A stretch of DNA of 64,000 nucleotides, taken from contig OOIN01000006.1 of the NCBI GenBank assembly GCA_900323505.1, forward strand, positions 1,054,001-1,118,000, given 5' to 3'. The notes beneath the pieces are model-generated. The model made no database searches. It was not told where the DNA came from and saw nothing but the letters and a program-made list of their open reading frames with translations. The position numbers and the translations under genes were made by a program. The DNA is from Ustilago trichophora. Its lineage: Eukaryota; Basidiomycota; Ustilaginomycetes; Ustilaginales; Ustilaginaceae. Position 1 is the stretch's first letter. Each line of letters starts with the position of its first letter. This document shows positions 1 through 9,970 of the stretch, one piece after another.

Positions 1-1
1 T

Positions 2-862
2 GCGGACAAGTTTGTTCTCGTGGGCGATCACCACCAGCTTCCACCCCTGGTCAAGAACCCAGAAGCCAAGGCGGGCGGCTTGGACGTATCGTTGTTCAAG
101 CTGCTCTCGGATCAGCACGGCAAGGAAGCGATGGTGGCATTGCGGTCGCAATACAGGATGAACGATGATATCATGCGGCTGTCCAACGAGTTGGTATACG
201 AAGGGCAGCTCAGGGCTGGAAGTAAAAGTGTCCGGGATCGGACGCTGATTCTTCCTGATCTCCAAGCTGCACTGAACTTTGCAGCAGCTGATCCGTGGAT
301 GAAAGAGCTACTGCACCCCGAGAGCAAAGTTCGATTCTTGGACACTTCCAAGCGCGCGCTTGCAGAGGCAGGGGAGAGCAAGCACGGTGATCTCGTGAAA
401 AACCAATTCGAAGCGGAACTTGTTGTTCGCATCGCCTCAGCCCTCATTGCAGGCGGATGCGATGCAAGCCAGATAGCAGTCGTCACACCCTATCGCCAGC
501 AAATCAAACTTTTGCGCTCGCTCCTTCTGCAACACTCGCTCACTCAGAAAGGCAGAGTGGTTGAAGGCCTGGACCAGATCGAGCTTCTCACAGCAGACCA
601 GAGTCAGGGTAGGGACAAAGACGTAATCCTGGTCACCTTAACACGCGCCAACTATTCCCCCCTTAGCACGTCCAACACCGATGCAGACAAAGGTGGCAAC
701 ACTGGAGAACTGCTCACCGACTTGCGCAGACTCAACGTCACCCTCACACGCGCCAAGAAGAAGCTCGTCATGGTCGGACACAGCGCGACGTTGGAGAGTT
801 CGACGGTAGTCAGGCCGCTGCTTGGATTGGTCAGAGGCCAGGGTTGGGTCCGAGAGATCTAG
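2..862 (+). CDS. DNA2: DNA2-type DNA replication ATP-dependent helicase/nuclease, C-terminal part
   Basis: This is the C-terminal helicase half of a superfamily 1 helicase, open at the left edge; the frame reads from base 2 and the stop is at 860-862. DNA2 acts in the nucleus in Okazaki-fragment flap processing and double-strand-break end resection. Visible motifs, in order: GDHHQLPPLV (motif III region) at the start, SQYRMNDDIMRLSN (motif IV, conserved in DNA2/UPF1-like helicases), VVTPYRQQIKLLR, TADQSQGRDKDVILV (motif V) and RRLNVTLTRAKKKLVMVG (motif VI). The family known to me combines GDHxQLPPLV, 'NPEA' and 'GLDVSLFKLL' in this way for DNA2. The iron-sulphur nuclease domain and Walker A lie outside the window. 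The gene converges on the nucleoporin gene downstream. Other Upf1-like helicases (Sen1, IGHMBP2) are less likely because of the NPEA/GLDVSLF context. Confidence 0.85.
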   Translation, partial: ADKFVLVGDHHQLPPLVKNPEAKAGGLDVSLFKLLSDQHGKEAMVALRSQYRMNDDIMRLSNELVYEGQLRAGSKSVRDRTLILPDLQAALNFAAADPWMKELLHPESKVRFLDTSKRALAEAGESKHGDLVKNQFEAELVVRIASALIAGGCDASQIAVVTPYRQQIKLLRSLLLQHSLTQKGRVVEGLDQIELLTADQSQGRDKDVILVTLTRANYSPLSTSNTDADKGGNTGELLTDLRRLNVTLTRAKKKLVMVGHSATLESSTVVRPLLGLVRGQGWVREI

Positions 863-1495
863 CGTATGTCCTCCCGCACAACGGACGTACCTAGCTGTTA
901 CGTCCAGCGATCTTCTGCGAACAAACACTTTAAGATCTGGTGCTGTTCCTTGTTGTGCAAAGTTTCGCCACGCTCATGTCTAGATCAACATTCCGCCAGA
1001 GAGCCGGGCACCTTTCCCCTGCTCTGTGTCTGTAGCATCTCTTTGCAACAAGAGCTAGCCAAGCTCAGCGTGGTTCCTCAGAACCAAGGCACGTAATGCC
1101 ATAGTCGCTCCGTAATGGAAACGTCTGCGGCTCTGCTGTGCAGCAGTGGATGCAGAGCGTGCGAAACAACATAGGTCTCATAACGCCTTCGCTCTTCCTA
1201 CGCCACTGTCTGGCATCGAACCTTGTGGGCAATCATTTCTGGTCTCAATCTACATTGACATATGACACATCAAGCCAACCTTGGGTTCTGCTGCAGAGAA
1301 TGCTTATTCGCATCCATTTGTGCAATATTGTTCGATGAGGTTGATTGGCAGCAATGCACTTCTTGCATTCTTTCTCAGGCACCTTCCAGCTTGATGCAAC
1401 GGTTTCCCACCGTTCATGCACATTTCTTTACGCAGATCACACTGGTCAAAGCCTGAGTGAGTCAATCATCATGCATTGCTTTACAACCTGTGGAA
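863..1495. other. Convergent intergenic region
   Basis: The 3' flanks of DNA2 (+) and the nucleoporin gene (-) meet here. Short open frames are present, but none has a recognisable domain or coding composition. No RNA gene or repeat was seen. Confidence 0.5.
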
Positions 1496-3607
1496 TCACT
1501 TATCAGCCTCGTCCTTATCATCATCTGTCTTGTTGGCATCGCCAAACTTGATCGCCTGTGAGCCGAAGGAGAAAGCGCCTGGTTTTGAAGCTGTGCTCGC
1601 CGAAAGGTTGGCGAAATTGCTTCCTGATGAAGGTGATGAGCCTCCGAAGGAGAATGTCGGGGAAGCACTCGACGAGCCGAATGACGAGCCAAAGGCTGCA
1701 GGCTGTGACTTTGCCGCACCACCGAATGAAAATGCAGGCGTAGCTGGTGAGGATGCTGTGCTGGTGCTGGCAGAAGAGCCGAATCCACCGAATGCGGACG
1801 CAGCGTCTTTGCTTGTATTTGATGTGCTGCCGCCGAAGGAAAAGGTGGGCGCTGCCTTAGAAGCAGCTTCAGCGGGTTTGCCGAAGGAGAATGTCGACGC
1901 TGCGGGGGCAGGTGCGGATGCGGAAGGAGCTGCAGGCTTGTTGGCGGAAAAGTTGACGGGCTTGCCACCGAACGAGAAGCCGCCAGAGGCAGGCAGATCG
2001 AGCTTGGGTGCGCCAGTCATGTTGCGGGTAGCCTCTGCTTTCTGCTTGTCTTCTTCGGATGTGGTGCTGCTGATAGGCTTGCCGCCGAAGGAGAAGCCAC
2101 CCGTTGGAAGCGAGAAAGAAGGTGGCTTGACGCTTGAGGTTGACGACGCTGTCTTTGAGCCGGTCACCACCACCTCATCATCATCATCATCTTCGTCATC
2201 TTGCTCTCCGTCGTCCTCTCCTTCATGGTCGATCTGGTCCTCCTCATCGTCGTCTTCGTCATCTTCCTCCCCGTAGTCGTCGCCCTCGTCCTCGTCACCC
2301 TCGTCCTCGTCTTCTTCCTCGTCTTCTGCCTGATCGTCGTCGTTCTCGTCCTCGTTGCCCTCCTGTTCATCCTCTTCTACGGCCTTCTTGGCCAAGGCAG
2401 AGCCTCCAAAGGAGAACGAAGAGGATGCAGGCGCTGCTGACGATGGTGTGGAGCTGGAAGCAGGCAGTGGGGAGAAGGAGAAACCAGAGCTAGCCGGTTT
2501 GGTGGCATTGGAACTGGATCCGAAAGAGAAGGAGGGTGAACTGGATGTGGATGCGCTCGGCGCTGTGGTGGCGGGCGCTGTTGCGGGCTTGCCAAAGCTG
2601 AAACTGGGAAGAGACGATGGGGCGTTGGAGCCAGCAGAAGGTGCAGCCGAGGATGCAGAAGGCGCAGCGCTAGAAGATGCGCCGTTGGAGGCTGGCTTGA
2701 ACGGAGCGGCTGTGCTATTGAGACCAATCGTGCTGCTTGTTGGTGCGGTGGACGCCTTCTTCTCTGCGGCGTCTCGATGTTTGCGGTACTGGTCTCGGAA
2801 CGACTCGATGAGCCGTGTGAGATCAGCAAAGGGGTCTGCATCTAGCTGCTCCTTGATCTTTTGAGACAGCGTTGTCTGCAAGGAGATGTTGAGGCCGCGA
2901 AGCGAGCGAAGCCTTTCTTTCTCTCCGGAGCCAGCCGAAGCGTTCTGTCCGTTGGTGGATGGCGTGGAGGAGGAAGCAGTGGTAGTAGCTGCAGAAGGCG
3001 CAGAAGACATACCTCCAGGAAGGCCAGACACAACGGTGGAAGTCTTGGATGTCGTTGTCGAGGCATTGGAAGTAGAAGGAGATGCTGAAGCACCAAACGA
3101 GAACGATGGCGGTGAAGCTGTAGTGTTGGAAGAGGTGGCAGAAGTGCTGGCTGCGGGAGCAGCAGCGGGCTTGGCAGCGCCAAAGCCTGTGAAGCCTCCG
3201 AAAGGGTTCGCTTTTGCGGGTGGCTGCGAGGAGGAAGTGGTGCTAGGAGCAGCTGCAGATGCACCGAAACTGAAAGTAGGTGTCGATGTAGAGGCCGCGG
3301 GAGCTGGTGCTGCTGCCGCCGAAGAAGAGCTACTGAATCCTCCAGTGCTACCAAGACTGGCGAAAGGGTTGGAGCCCCCGGGAGCGCTAAAAGGCGACGA
3401 TGACGATGCAGCGCCAAACGTCACTGGACTAGGTGCGGCCGCTCCCGGAGCACCAGGTGTGCCGGGCGTGCCACGTCGCTTGGGGAGGCCACGGATGACT
3501 CTGCCAGCAGCTGGGGTTGCTGGCATGGAGCCTTGTGATGGTGAGTCGTCATCGGATGCATCGTCGCCGTCCTCGCGACGAATCTGCTTTTCTGCTTGAC
3601 GCTTCAT
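1496..3607 (-). CDS. FSFG-repeat nucleoporin, Nup50/Nup2-like
   Basis: A 703-residue single-exon protein of the nuclear pore basket type, expected to help importin-alpha recycling and transport through the pore. The N-terminus (about residues 1-45) is basic, with KRQAEKQIRRED and then RVIRGLPKRR, as in Nup50/Nup2 proteins that bind importin alpha. More than ten FSFG motifs are spread from about residue 65 to the end (for example TFSFGASAAA, SFSFGKPATA, FSFGSQAIKFG). A short helical segment at about 237-280 (LRGLNISLQTTLSQKIKEQL and following) resembles the conserved central segment of the family. Around residues 402-465 is an almost pure Asp/Glu run. No C-terminal Ran-binding domain is visible: the protein ends in an FSFG repeat and a short DDDKDEADK tail. 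The start is the first ATG of the open frame. It could be another FG nucleoporin, but the N-terminus and the LRGLN segment favour Nup50/Nup2. Confidence 0.75.
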   Translation of the reverse strand: MKRQAEKQIRREDGDDASDDDSPSQGSMPATPAAGRVIRGLPKRRGTPGTPGAPGAAAPSPVTFGAASSSSPFSAPGGSNPFASLGSTGGFSSSSSAAAAPAPAASTSTPTFSFGASAAAPSTTSSSQPPAKANPFGGFTGFGAAKPAAAPAASTSATSSNTTASPPSFSFGASASPSTSNASTTTSKTSTVVSGLPGGMSSAPSAATTTASSSTPSTNGQNASAGSGEKERLRSLRGLNISLQTTLSQKIKEQLDADPFADLTRLIESFRDQYRKHRDAAEKKASTAPTSSTIGLNSTAAPFKPASNGASSSAAPSASSAAPSAGSNAPSSLPSFSFGKPATAPATTAPSASTSSSPSFSFGSSSNATKPASSGFSFSPLPASSSTPSSAAPASSSFSFGGSALAKKAVEEDEQEGNEDENDDDQAEDEEEDEDEGDEDEGDDYGEEDDEDDDEEDQIDHEGEDDGEQDDEDDDDDEVVVTGSKTASSTSSVKPPSFSLPTGGFSFGGKPISSTTSEEDKQKAEATRNMTGAPKLDLPASGGFSFGGKPVNFSANKPAAPSASAPAPAASTFSFGKPAEAASKAAPTFSFGGSTSNTSKDAASAFGGFGSSASTSTASSPATPAFSFGGAAKSQPAAFGSSFGSSSASPTFSFGGSSPSSGSNFANLSASTASKPGAFSFGSQAIKFGDANKTDDDKDEADK

Positions 3608-3992
3608 GATGCAAAGCGTTGGAAGGTGAAGGGTGTGATGTGATCAGAAAGAGAGATTATGTCGAGATGTGATGACCGACCAGACAATCACAAGAGAGTA
3701 CGGACAACAACATAGCCGTCAGCCAGTTGAATCGCCCAACGAAATTCTTCCTACGCTCACGCCTTGGGAAATTTCTATTTTTTGTTGCTCATCTCACAGC
3801 ACAACCTCCCGATCGGGTTCCATCCCGATCTCGATTCACCTAATGACACCCGCAGCAAACCTGCAATTACAACATGTCGTTCTGTAGATGCAGCTCAGAG
3901 ACCATGATTCCGGGTATCAGGCATGCTTGTTGAATTGACATGGCCACTAATGTCTTCTTCTTCTTCTGCGATAGTGAGGACGATCAGGACGA
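3608..3992. other. Short intergenic region between two minus-strand genes
   Basis: This holds the promoter and leader of the nucleoporin gene and the 3' flank of the WD40 gene. A (CTT)n-like run lies near 3955-3968. Nothing else was recognised. Confidence 0.4.
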
Positions 3993-5777
3993 TCAAACTT
4001 TGAGAGCACGAACCGAGCTGCCCGCTGCCAGAGCGATCCAATCCGAATCGTGAGGAGCGAAGCCTGAAGATGAATTGCCTCCACCGGTGCTCCCCGTAGT
4101 GAACTCATTCCATTCCTGCACCACGCTCTTGTTGGAGCTCGACCCTCCTCCTCCTCCTCCCCCTCCACTGAAGCCACCAACGCCTGGTGGAAGACCGCCA
4201 CCACCGGCTCGGAGCCAGGAAACATTGTTGACCATGTCCTGGTTGGGTGTTGTGTAAGCGAGGAAAGGAATCTCTGCACCGATACCGATGCTGCCAGCAA
4301 TACTGGCTGTGGGTGCAGGACTTGCGGTGCCACCAAACGACGAGCTAGAGTGAGAATAGCCAAGAGAGCCTGGCGCTGGTGATGGAGCGTGACCGTTTCT
4401 GCTCCGTCTACCTTGGGCCGAAGCGGTTCGCAAAGTGGTCGAGGCGAGGTCGTACACGAGGACTTGGGCATCGTCGGCAGCGGAACATACCATCCCTTTG
4501 CTGGGGCCGAGCACTCCAGCTCCGACCGAAGGAGGTCCCCATGCGATGGCATTGACGGCAGCTGAATGGCCACGAAGCTCGAGGATAGGTGAGCCGGGTG
4601 CCCTGACATCCAGAATCTGCACCGAGTCCGACTCTAGATGAAAGGTGGCCAGGTAGTTTGCATCCCACGGGTTGAAAGCGATGCGTAGAAGCGGAGCAGC
4701 TGGTACACTACGGGTGGAGGTAGCTCGGGATGAGGTCGACATGCTCGTGCCTGGACGCGATTCGGTAGCGCCAGGTGCTGTTCCTGTTTCGTAGATGATG
4801 GTGGAATGCTCCAAGCTGCGCAAGTCAAAGACGCGTACGCTTCCATCAGCGCCGACACTGGCAAAGACATCCGCGGATCCGGGACACCAGTCGACGTCGT
4901 ATACTTCGCGGTCGTGCGCAATGAGCTGAGTCAAGGCGGTGCGCGTCGGAAGGTCCCAGATGGTGCATGTGGTGTCGATGCTCGAGGTGACGATGAGGTT
5001 GGGGGATGGAGTGTTCCAAGAGAAAGATGTGAGGGGAGCGGGTGGGCTCTTTGTGTTCTTGGAATGCGCCAGGACGCTCTTCTCGCGTAAGGAGAAGGGT
5101 AGCTGAGAGCCTTCGCCTGGTTGTGCGCCTCCTCCGTTGCCGCCGACGTAGCCTGATTGGTAAGGATCCGAGTACTCGTTGCGATAAATCTCCCAGATTC
5201 GCAGACAGTCGGCGGTACTTGCGAGGAGCTCTCTGTCTGGGTAGTGATCCGGCAGTTCGGCGCCTTCGCCCGAGAGGGAGGAGCGCACTTTGGCACCCCA
5301 GCTGCCACGCTTGGCGAGTTTGGTGGTCGGCGAAGCGTATCCGCGCTCACCCGAGCTTCTTTCTCTCTCTAATGAAGCATCTCGCCTTTCGCTCGAAGAG
5401 GCATCGAACAAAGTGGATGGCTGAAAACCGAGCTTGGTTGGTGGATATGGATGGGAAGCGTCTGCGAGCAGAGTGAGGGAAGATGAATCGCGTGGATGAA
5501 AACCAAGAATCTGGATGCGATTTGTATACTGCTCGACAAAAGAGCCAACGGCTATTCTGGCGCTATCTGGTGGACCAGGAGTGGTGGATGGAGGTGGACC
5601 GCCGAACTCGTCTTGTCGGCCAAGCGGTGACGGAGATGGAGGGACGTATCTTGCAGAGCCGGATGGATTGCGAGGATGATAAGAAGAAGATGATGATGAC
5701 GACGAAGTGGAGGGATGATTGGACCATGCCAGCGCAAACACGGGCCATGGCGCCTTGTATTCGGCTGTTGGAGGCAT
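3993..5777 (-). CDS. WD40-repeat protein of the WDR68/DCAF7 (AN11/TTG1) family
   Basis: A 594-residue single-exon WD40 scaffold. WDR68/DCAF7 proteins bind DYRK/HIPK kinases and act as substrate receptors of CUL4 ligases; plant members support MYB-bHLH complexes. Family signatures seen: [13 protein letters not shown] at the N-terminus (family: YEAPWTVYAMNWS), [39 protein letters not shown] followed by [44 protein letters not shown] at about residues 309-328, AVNAIAWGP, and a C-terminal [17 protein letters not shown]. Animal members have about 342 residues; the extra length here is Ser/Gly/Pro-rich inserts between blades (about residues 30-75, 110-180 and 340-365, and a Gly-rich loop near 540). 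The gene is divergent from the MED1-like gene. The family assignment is strong; its role in this fungus is inferred. Confidence 0.9.
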   Translation of the reverse strand: MPPTAEYKAPWPVFALAWSNHPSTSSSSSSSSYHPRNPSGSARYVPPSPSPLGRQDEFGGPPPSTTPGPPDSARIAVGSFVEQYTNRIQILGFHPRDSSSLTLLADASHPYPPTKLGFQPSTLFDASSSERRDASLERERSSGERGYASPTTKLAKRGSWGAKVRSSLSGEGAELPDHYPDRELLASTADCLRIWEIYRNEYSDPYQSGYVGGNGGGAQPGEGSQLPFSLREKSVLAHSKNTKSPPAPLTSFSWNTPSPNLIVTSSIDTTCTIWDLPTRTALTQLIAHDREVYDVDWCPGSADVFASVGADGSVRVFDLRSLEHSTIIYETGTAPGATESRPGTSMSTSSRATSTRSVPAAPLLRIAFNPWDANYLATFHLESDSVQILDVRAPGSPILELRGHSAAVNAIAWGPPSVGAGVLGPSKGMVCSAADDAQVLVYDLASTTLRTASAQGRRSRNGHAPSPAPGSLGYSHSSSSFGGTASPAPTASIAGSIGIGAEIPFLAYTTPNQDMVNNVSWLRAGGGGLPPGVGGFSGGGGGGGGSSSNKSVVQEWNEFTTGSTGGGNSSSGFAPHDSDWIALAAGSSVRALKV

Positions 5778-6271
5778 GTCGCAGCACTGTGTGGGAGACG
5801 TCGATGGTCAAAGAAGACGATGCCACGGTGAGACAAGGGAAACGTCACGGCTCGAATGCACGAGTGGCCTCGTTCCGCGAAAGGAGGCTCGCTCGCTGTC
5901 GGAAGATCCGATAAGCCGACACACTCTTTTTGGAGACGAAGAGGCACGAGAGCCAAGAGCTACCAATATGCGTGTAGCCCGGGTGAGTGTGATTGATCGA
6001 GGTGGTGATGGAGTGATGGTTATCGGCTAAAAGAGGCTGTGTGTATCTGTGTTGGTCTCGTGGAGGCGACTCGGTCAAGGTTGCTTCACGCACGGACTTG
6101 AGATGGCAATTCCGCATGTGCTGCTTTCTGCAAAATAATGCGCTTGCCAGGGCAAAAGGGAAAAGAAGTCGAAAAAGTTCCAATTCTCGGCTTTCTACTT
6201 TGTCTTTCTTCCTTTGCTTTGCTCCTCGACCATCTTCTCTCTCCATCATTGATACAGCAGTAGCTGCTGAA
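5778..6271. promoter_or_regulatory. Divergent promoter region between WDR68-like and MED1-like genes
   Basis: About 490 bp separate the two divergent start codons, so both promoters must lie here. The last 80 bases before the MED1 ATG are pyrimidine-rich (TTTGTCTTTCTTCCTTTGC), as is common in fungal leaders. An in-frame extension of the MED1 frame upstream to 6041 exists, but its sequence does not look coding. Confidence 0.5.
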
Positions 6272-8674
6272 ATGAGTGCTTCCGATATAGGTACAGATGC
6301 TGCGGCTGCATTGCCCCTTGGAGGTGAAATGCAAGCAGAGGCATCCACCTCGGCTGTTCCGACGACATCTGGACGACAGCTTTTCGAACCACTCGACGAG
6401 GCCAAGCACAGCCTGAACGATCAATCGGAGGCATCCGCACAGATGCATCCTCTCAACACTGCACTTCAGTCCCTCTACTCGGCCTCCAATGTCGACGGAA
6501 GACTTTCGCGCGACCAGTATCGTCAGCTCATCTCTCAGATTCGTCACTCTGTTTCGCAATTCGCAGCCTCAAGTCCTGCGATCAAGTCACAAGCATCCGC
6601 ATCGTCGTCTAGCACATCTCAGCAGATCGATGATGCTGGTACCGCAAACCAATTACGCCGTTACATTTCGCTGCTCACAGAGACTTCGACCCACACGGCC
6701 GCACTAGCTCACTCGATTGCTCCTATCAAGTCGGCCGATCGAGAACGCAACAACGCCTTTGCTCATTCAGACTCGGCTGTTCCGTTCCCACAGTCTTTAC
6801 AAGCGGGTGTCTTGCGTGCTGGCTCCTCCCAGCAACCCACGACCAGCTGGGAGAATGCTCTTGAAACCTTGGGATCTCTCTGCGAGACACTCGAAAACAC
6901 CGCCAAAACGCTCGGACTCGAGACATTCGCCGAGCCATCCTCAGAAGCATCGACGGCACCATCCGAGACGACTTCAGCGAGCGTACTGTCTCATACCTTG
7001 ACACTTGGCGCCAAAATCTTGGTCATTGATGTCGAGTTTCTCGTAAACCGCACAGCTCAGGGATTCCGTCCCAAGTGCAAGTTGAAGCTCTCTTACGCCA
7101 CTGACTCTGCTGACTCGCAGCCCAGTCGTGATCCTCGCCTCGGAGCCGTGCTAGAATGCGATCTTCAATTCATTGCGGATAAGCTCTTCGGGCCCGCTGC
7201 CTCCAACGCTCTACCGCACGACAGGTCTCTGGTCGTCAAAGCCCTTGCCAATTGGACCGCAAATCTCAACGAGCTACTCGTTCTAGACAATCTTGAAGCA
7301 AAGGCGACCGAAGCTGCACCACAAGGAACCAGAACCACAGACCTCTTTGCAGCCATGCAGGAGCTGTGCTCGGCTGCTGTGCGCATCTCCGATGCCGAAT
7401 CCGCCTCCTTCTCCACTCCCGCCGATTTACTCGACCGAGGTCACGGGCTTCACAAGTTCCATGACACAAAGCCTTTCCTTCGAGCCGTCTTTGCCTCGGA
7501 TCCCACCTCAAACCAGCAGTACACTCTGTCGTTGGGTGTGCAGGCGCTCGACCTTGCCATCGCCAGTCAGCCTCTCGCCAACGTAGCTACGCCTTCCTTT
7601 CCTGTCTCTCCAGCAGCCGAAGATCTTCTGACTTCTTCTGCAGCCAACGATCCTGCCAGATCCCTCGGCTCTATACCATCTCCCACAGATAGCAAGAAGC
7701 GTGTGCCCCTCCACTTTGTCGTCCGCCTGTCTCCGCCCGTTGTCGTCACACGACCCACCGCGGCCAAGCTCGCTTCCATCTGCAACCTCAAGCAAACAAC
7801 TCCTCACAACAACGCTGCGGGAGCATCCGTAGACGCACCGGCTGGCGCCACTTGGTTTGAGGATGTTCTAGCCGCATCTTGGTCTCGTCGACCGCAGCAG
7901 ACCACAGATGACACACGCAAACCCGCTCGCTGCACCTTTACCCTTGCCCAGACCGTCGAGAGCGTGCGCAGCACAGAGTCTCAAGGCCTTGTCATCGACT
8001 CCTTGCCTTTATTGAGTGCGTCGTCTGCTTCTGGCGACGCCATGGATGATAGCGACGCCTCACACCCTGAATCTTCCACCTTGGCTAGGTTCTTTGCTGC
8101 CATCGAGGTCCTCCGGGACGAGGTCAAGGTCACCGAGCTCATGCACTCGGCTATCGCTTCGAGCCAAGACCCCGGCGACTCTGAGCATATTCGACAGACC
8201 GTAACAGACGATCTTTCTCTGGACGACATGCTAGCATCGGCCTCGGACCAGACGTCTTCCAAGATCCCTGTGACGCTCGCATTCCGAACTCCTGTCCGTG
8301 GCTCGACCGACGAAGCTCGCCAAGTTCTCAGCTTAGAGCTTGCTTTCCGTGTTCCTACCGAGAACGATGCTACTGTTGTCTTTGATGCTTCCGTTTCGCC
8401 TTCCAGAGGCACACCTGAGCTTGGCTGGTCGCTCTCAGCCGAGGCCAAATTGGCGTCGTCTGGCCATTTGTCGACCAAGAGCGCTCGATTCGATAGCTCT
8501 TCGCCAGAAGCGCACTCGATCGCAGCCAAGCTCACCGACCTCGAGTCGCTCGAGAATGTGGTGCTCGGACTCGTCGACTGGGCTGAGAAGCAACTGGGCA
8601 TGCGCCTCAAAAAGCCAGCTGCTCAAGCGACCTTCGATCCGCTCACTTATGAGCAGCAGAATGTTCATGCGTAA
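6272..8674 (+). CDS. MED1: MED1-like Mediator subunit; frame continues into TRM9
   Basis: An 800-residue protein if the intron at 8671 is retained. The N-terminal 180 residues are Ser/Ala-rich. The middle carries ETLGSLCETLENTAKTLGLE, then LTLGAKILVIDVEFLVNRTA and KCKLKLSYAT, then LGAVLECDLQFIADKLFGP. This order (helical 'LE..AK.LGL' segment, a 'G.I.VIDVEF' strand pair, then short helices) matches my knowledge of the fungal Mediator subunit 1 domain. MED1 belongs to the middle module of Mediator and links activators to RNA polymerase II. I chose the ATG at 6272 because the upstream part of the frame lacks coding character and a pyrimidine-rich leader precedes this ATG. The stop TAA (8672-8674) lies inside a 5' splice site, and the last residues (YEQQNVHA) belong by homology to TRM9. 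Identification as MED1 is moderately sure; the fused arrangement is seen directly. Confidence 0.62.
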   Translation: MSASDIGTDAAAALPLGGEMQAEASTSAVPTTSGRQLFEPLDEAKHSLNDQSEASAQMHPLNTALQSLYSASNVDGRLSRDQYRQLISQIRHSVSQFAASSPAIKSQASASSSSTSQQIDDAGTANQLRRYISLLTETSTHTAALAHSIAPIKSADRERNNAFAHSDSAVPFPQSLQAGVLRAGSSQQPTTSWENALETLGSLCETLENTAKTLGLETFAEPSSEASTAPSETTSASVLSHTLTLGAKILVIDVEFLVNRTAQGFRPKCKLKLSYATDSADSQPSRDPRLGAVLECDLQFIADKLFGPAASNALPHDRSLVVKALANWTANLNELLVLDNLEAKATEAAPQGTRTTDLFAAMQELCSAAVRISDAESASFSTPADLLDRGHGLHKFHDTKPFLRAVFASDPTSNQQYTLSLGVQALDLAIASQPLANVATPSFPVSPAAEDLLTSSAANDPARSLGSIPSPTDSKKRVPLHFVVRLSPPVVVTRPTAAKLASICNLKQTTPHNNAAGASVDAPAGATWFEDVLAASWSRRPQQTTDDTRKPARCTFTLAQTVESVRSTESQGLVIDSLPLLSASSASGDAMDDSDASHPESSTLARFFAAIEVLRDEVKVTELMHSAIASSQDPGDSEHIRQTVTDDLSLDDMLASASDQTSSKIPVTLAFRTPVRGSTDEARQVLSLELAFRVPTENDATVVFDASVSPSRGTPELGWSLSAEAKLASSGHLSTKSARFDSSSPEAHSIAAKLTDLESLENVVLGLVDWAEKQLGMRLKKPAAQATFDPLTYEQQNVHA

Positions 8675-9970
8675 GTGCGTAGCCATCCCATCCCAATGTG
8701 GTATGCCGTCAGACGAAGCGAGCATAGACTGACTCATCTGACCTTTTGCCATTCCTTTCACTCCTGCAGGATCTATGAGACAATCGCACCCCACTTCTCG
8801 AGCACCCGATACAAGCCCTGGCCGTTGATCCCCGCCTTCCTCAGCACGATCCCTGCAGGCAGCCTGGGCGCCGACCTCGGCTGCGGCAATGGAAAGTATC
8901 TTCCGATCCGTTCGACCCTCGCCCTGCCAATGAACATTTCAGTCGAGTCAGCGCTGGCGGAGGCGACACACGTCGAGAAGCACCAGAACAGTCTGCTAAC
9001 TGTAGGCGTCGACCGCTCATCCAACCTCATCGGCCTGGCTCGAGACAATTTCGGTATGCTGGACAGCAGCGATGCCAACAAGATCAAGGCTGCTGCCACA
9101 GAGGAGGCAGCAGACGTCAAAAGACGTCAAGAAGTTGCAGTCGGAGACGCCATCCAGTCGTCGCTGCGTACCGGTCTCTTCGACTATGCGATCAGCATCG
9201 CCACCATCCATCATTTCTCCACCTGGGAGCGAAGGCGTGCTTCCGTGCAAGAGCTCATCCGTATCGTTGCACCGGTAGATCCACCCTCGCTTTCTAGGGA
9301 TGATGTCAGCCAGCCAGCTATGGATCCCCGACTCGAAGGCAGCTCCGGCCGCGGCAGGTTCATGATTTTCGTCTGGGCGCTCGAACAAAAGGACGAAGGC
9401 AAGCGCCAATTCGAAGCTCCCAACCCAGAGACGCTCAAAAGCAAACCCGAGATCCACGATCCAAACCACATCAAGTCCAAAGACCGTCTCGTGTCGTACA
9501 GCGGCCTGCAGGCGGCCGGCCAACCCCCTGAGGCGGATGCAAAGGTTACCGATGATCAAGATGTGCTGGTGCCGTGGGTGCTTACCACCTCGAACAAGAA
9601 GGCGAAAACCCCCAAGGCTCCGAAAGGCAAGAAGGGCCAGCCTAAGACTCGGTGTGCGGATGCGGGGGCAATCGAAGCAGGGATGTCCGAAATGAATCTC
9701 TCCTCCTCCTCTACGGCTGCGCCCACAGTGGAGCAAGCGACCGATTCACGACCGGTCTATAACCGCTACTACCACATGTTTCGCACGGGAGAGCTCGAGG
9801 CGCTGGTCGCGGATGCGGCGGCGAGCATGGCTGCCGTGCACCACCGGCGAGGCAGTGCTGCGCGCGCCGAGTCGGTCGAGGTCGTTCGCGAGGCGGGAGG
9901 GTGGGAACGAGGCAATTGGTGGGGCGTGTGGCGGGTGCAATGGCGATGTTCCGCATCTGAAGAAAGCTGA
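8600..9970 (+). CDS. TRM9: TRM9-like tRNA (wobble uridine) carboxymethyl methyltransferase
   Basis: Exons 8600-8670 and 8770-9970 (423 residues if the internal ATG at 8600 is used). Trm9 with Trm112 adds the last methyl group of mcm5U/mcm5s2U at tRNA wobble position 34, using SAM. Motifs: IYETIAPHFSSTRYKPWPLI (yeast: VYNEIAPHFSQTRYKPWPIV), LGADLGCGNGKYL (SAM motif I), VGVDRSSNLIGLARDN, FDYAISIATIHHFSTWERR, IFVWALEQKDEGKR, DVLVPWVL, and a C-terminal YNRYYHMFRTGELEALV with ERGNWWGVW. The protein is longer than yeast Trm9 because of Pro/Lys-rich and Ser-rich inserts near 9290-9340 and 9590-9720. The start is uncertain: there is no intergenic space from the MED1-like frame, and the only nearby in-frame ATG is 8600. 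The product is either the C-terminal half of a fusion or made from an internal transcription or translation start. The Trm9 family call is firm. Confidence 0.9.
8671..8769 (+). other. Intron joining the MED1-like frame to TRM9; MED1 stop inside the donor
   Basis: The 99-nt interval begins GTAAGT and ends CTCCTGCAG, with a CTGAC branch-site candidate (GACTGACTCATCTGACC) in the 3' half. Removing it joins CATGC to GATCTATGAG and gives the in-frame peptide NVHA-IYETIAPHFSSTRYKPW, the expected continuous N-terminus of Trm9 proteins. Exon sums check: 6272-8670 plus 8770-9970 is 3,600 nt, exactly 1,200 codons. If the intron is retained, translation stops at TAA at 8672, the second base of the intron. 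Confidence 0.88.

Noticed and set aside
1476..2276. 266-codon plus-strand frame over the nucleoporin gene
   Set aside because: It is the mirror of FSFG and Ser/Asp repeats (Pro/Lys/Glu and poly-Ser), with no independent evidence.
6041..6271. 77-codon N-terminal extension of the MED1-like frame
   Set aside because: It begins in promoter-like sequence and reads as Cys/Arg/Ser-rich noise. The ATG at 6272 fits better.
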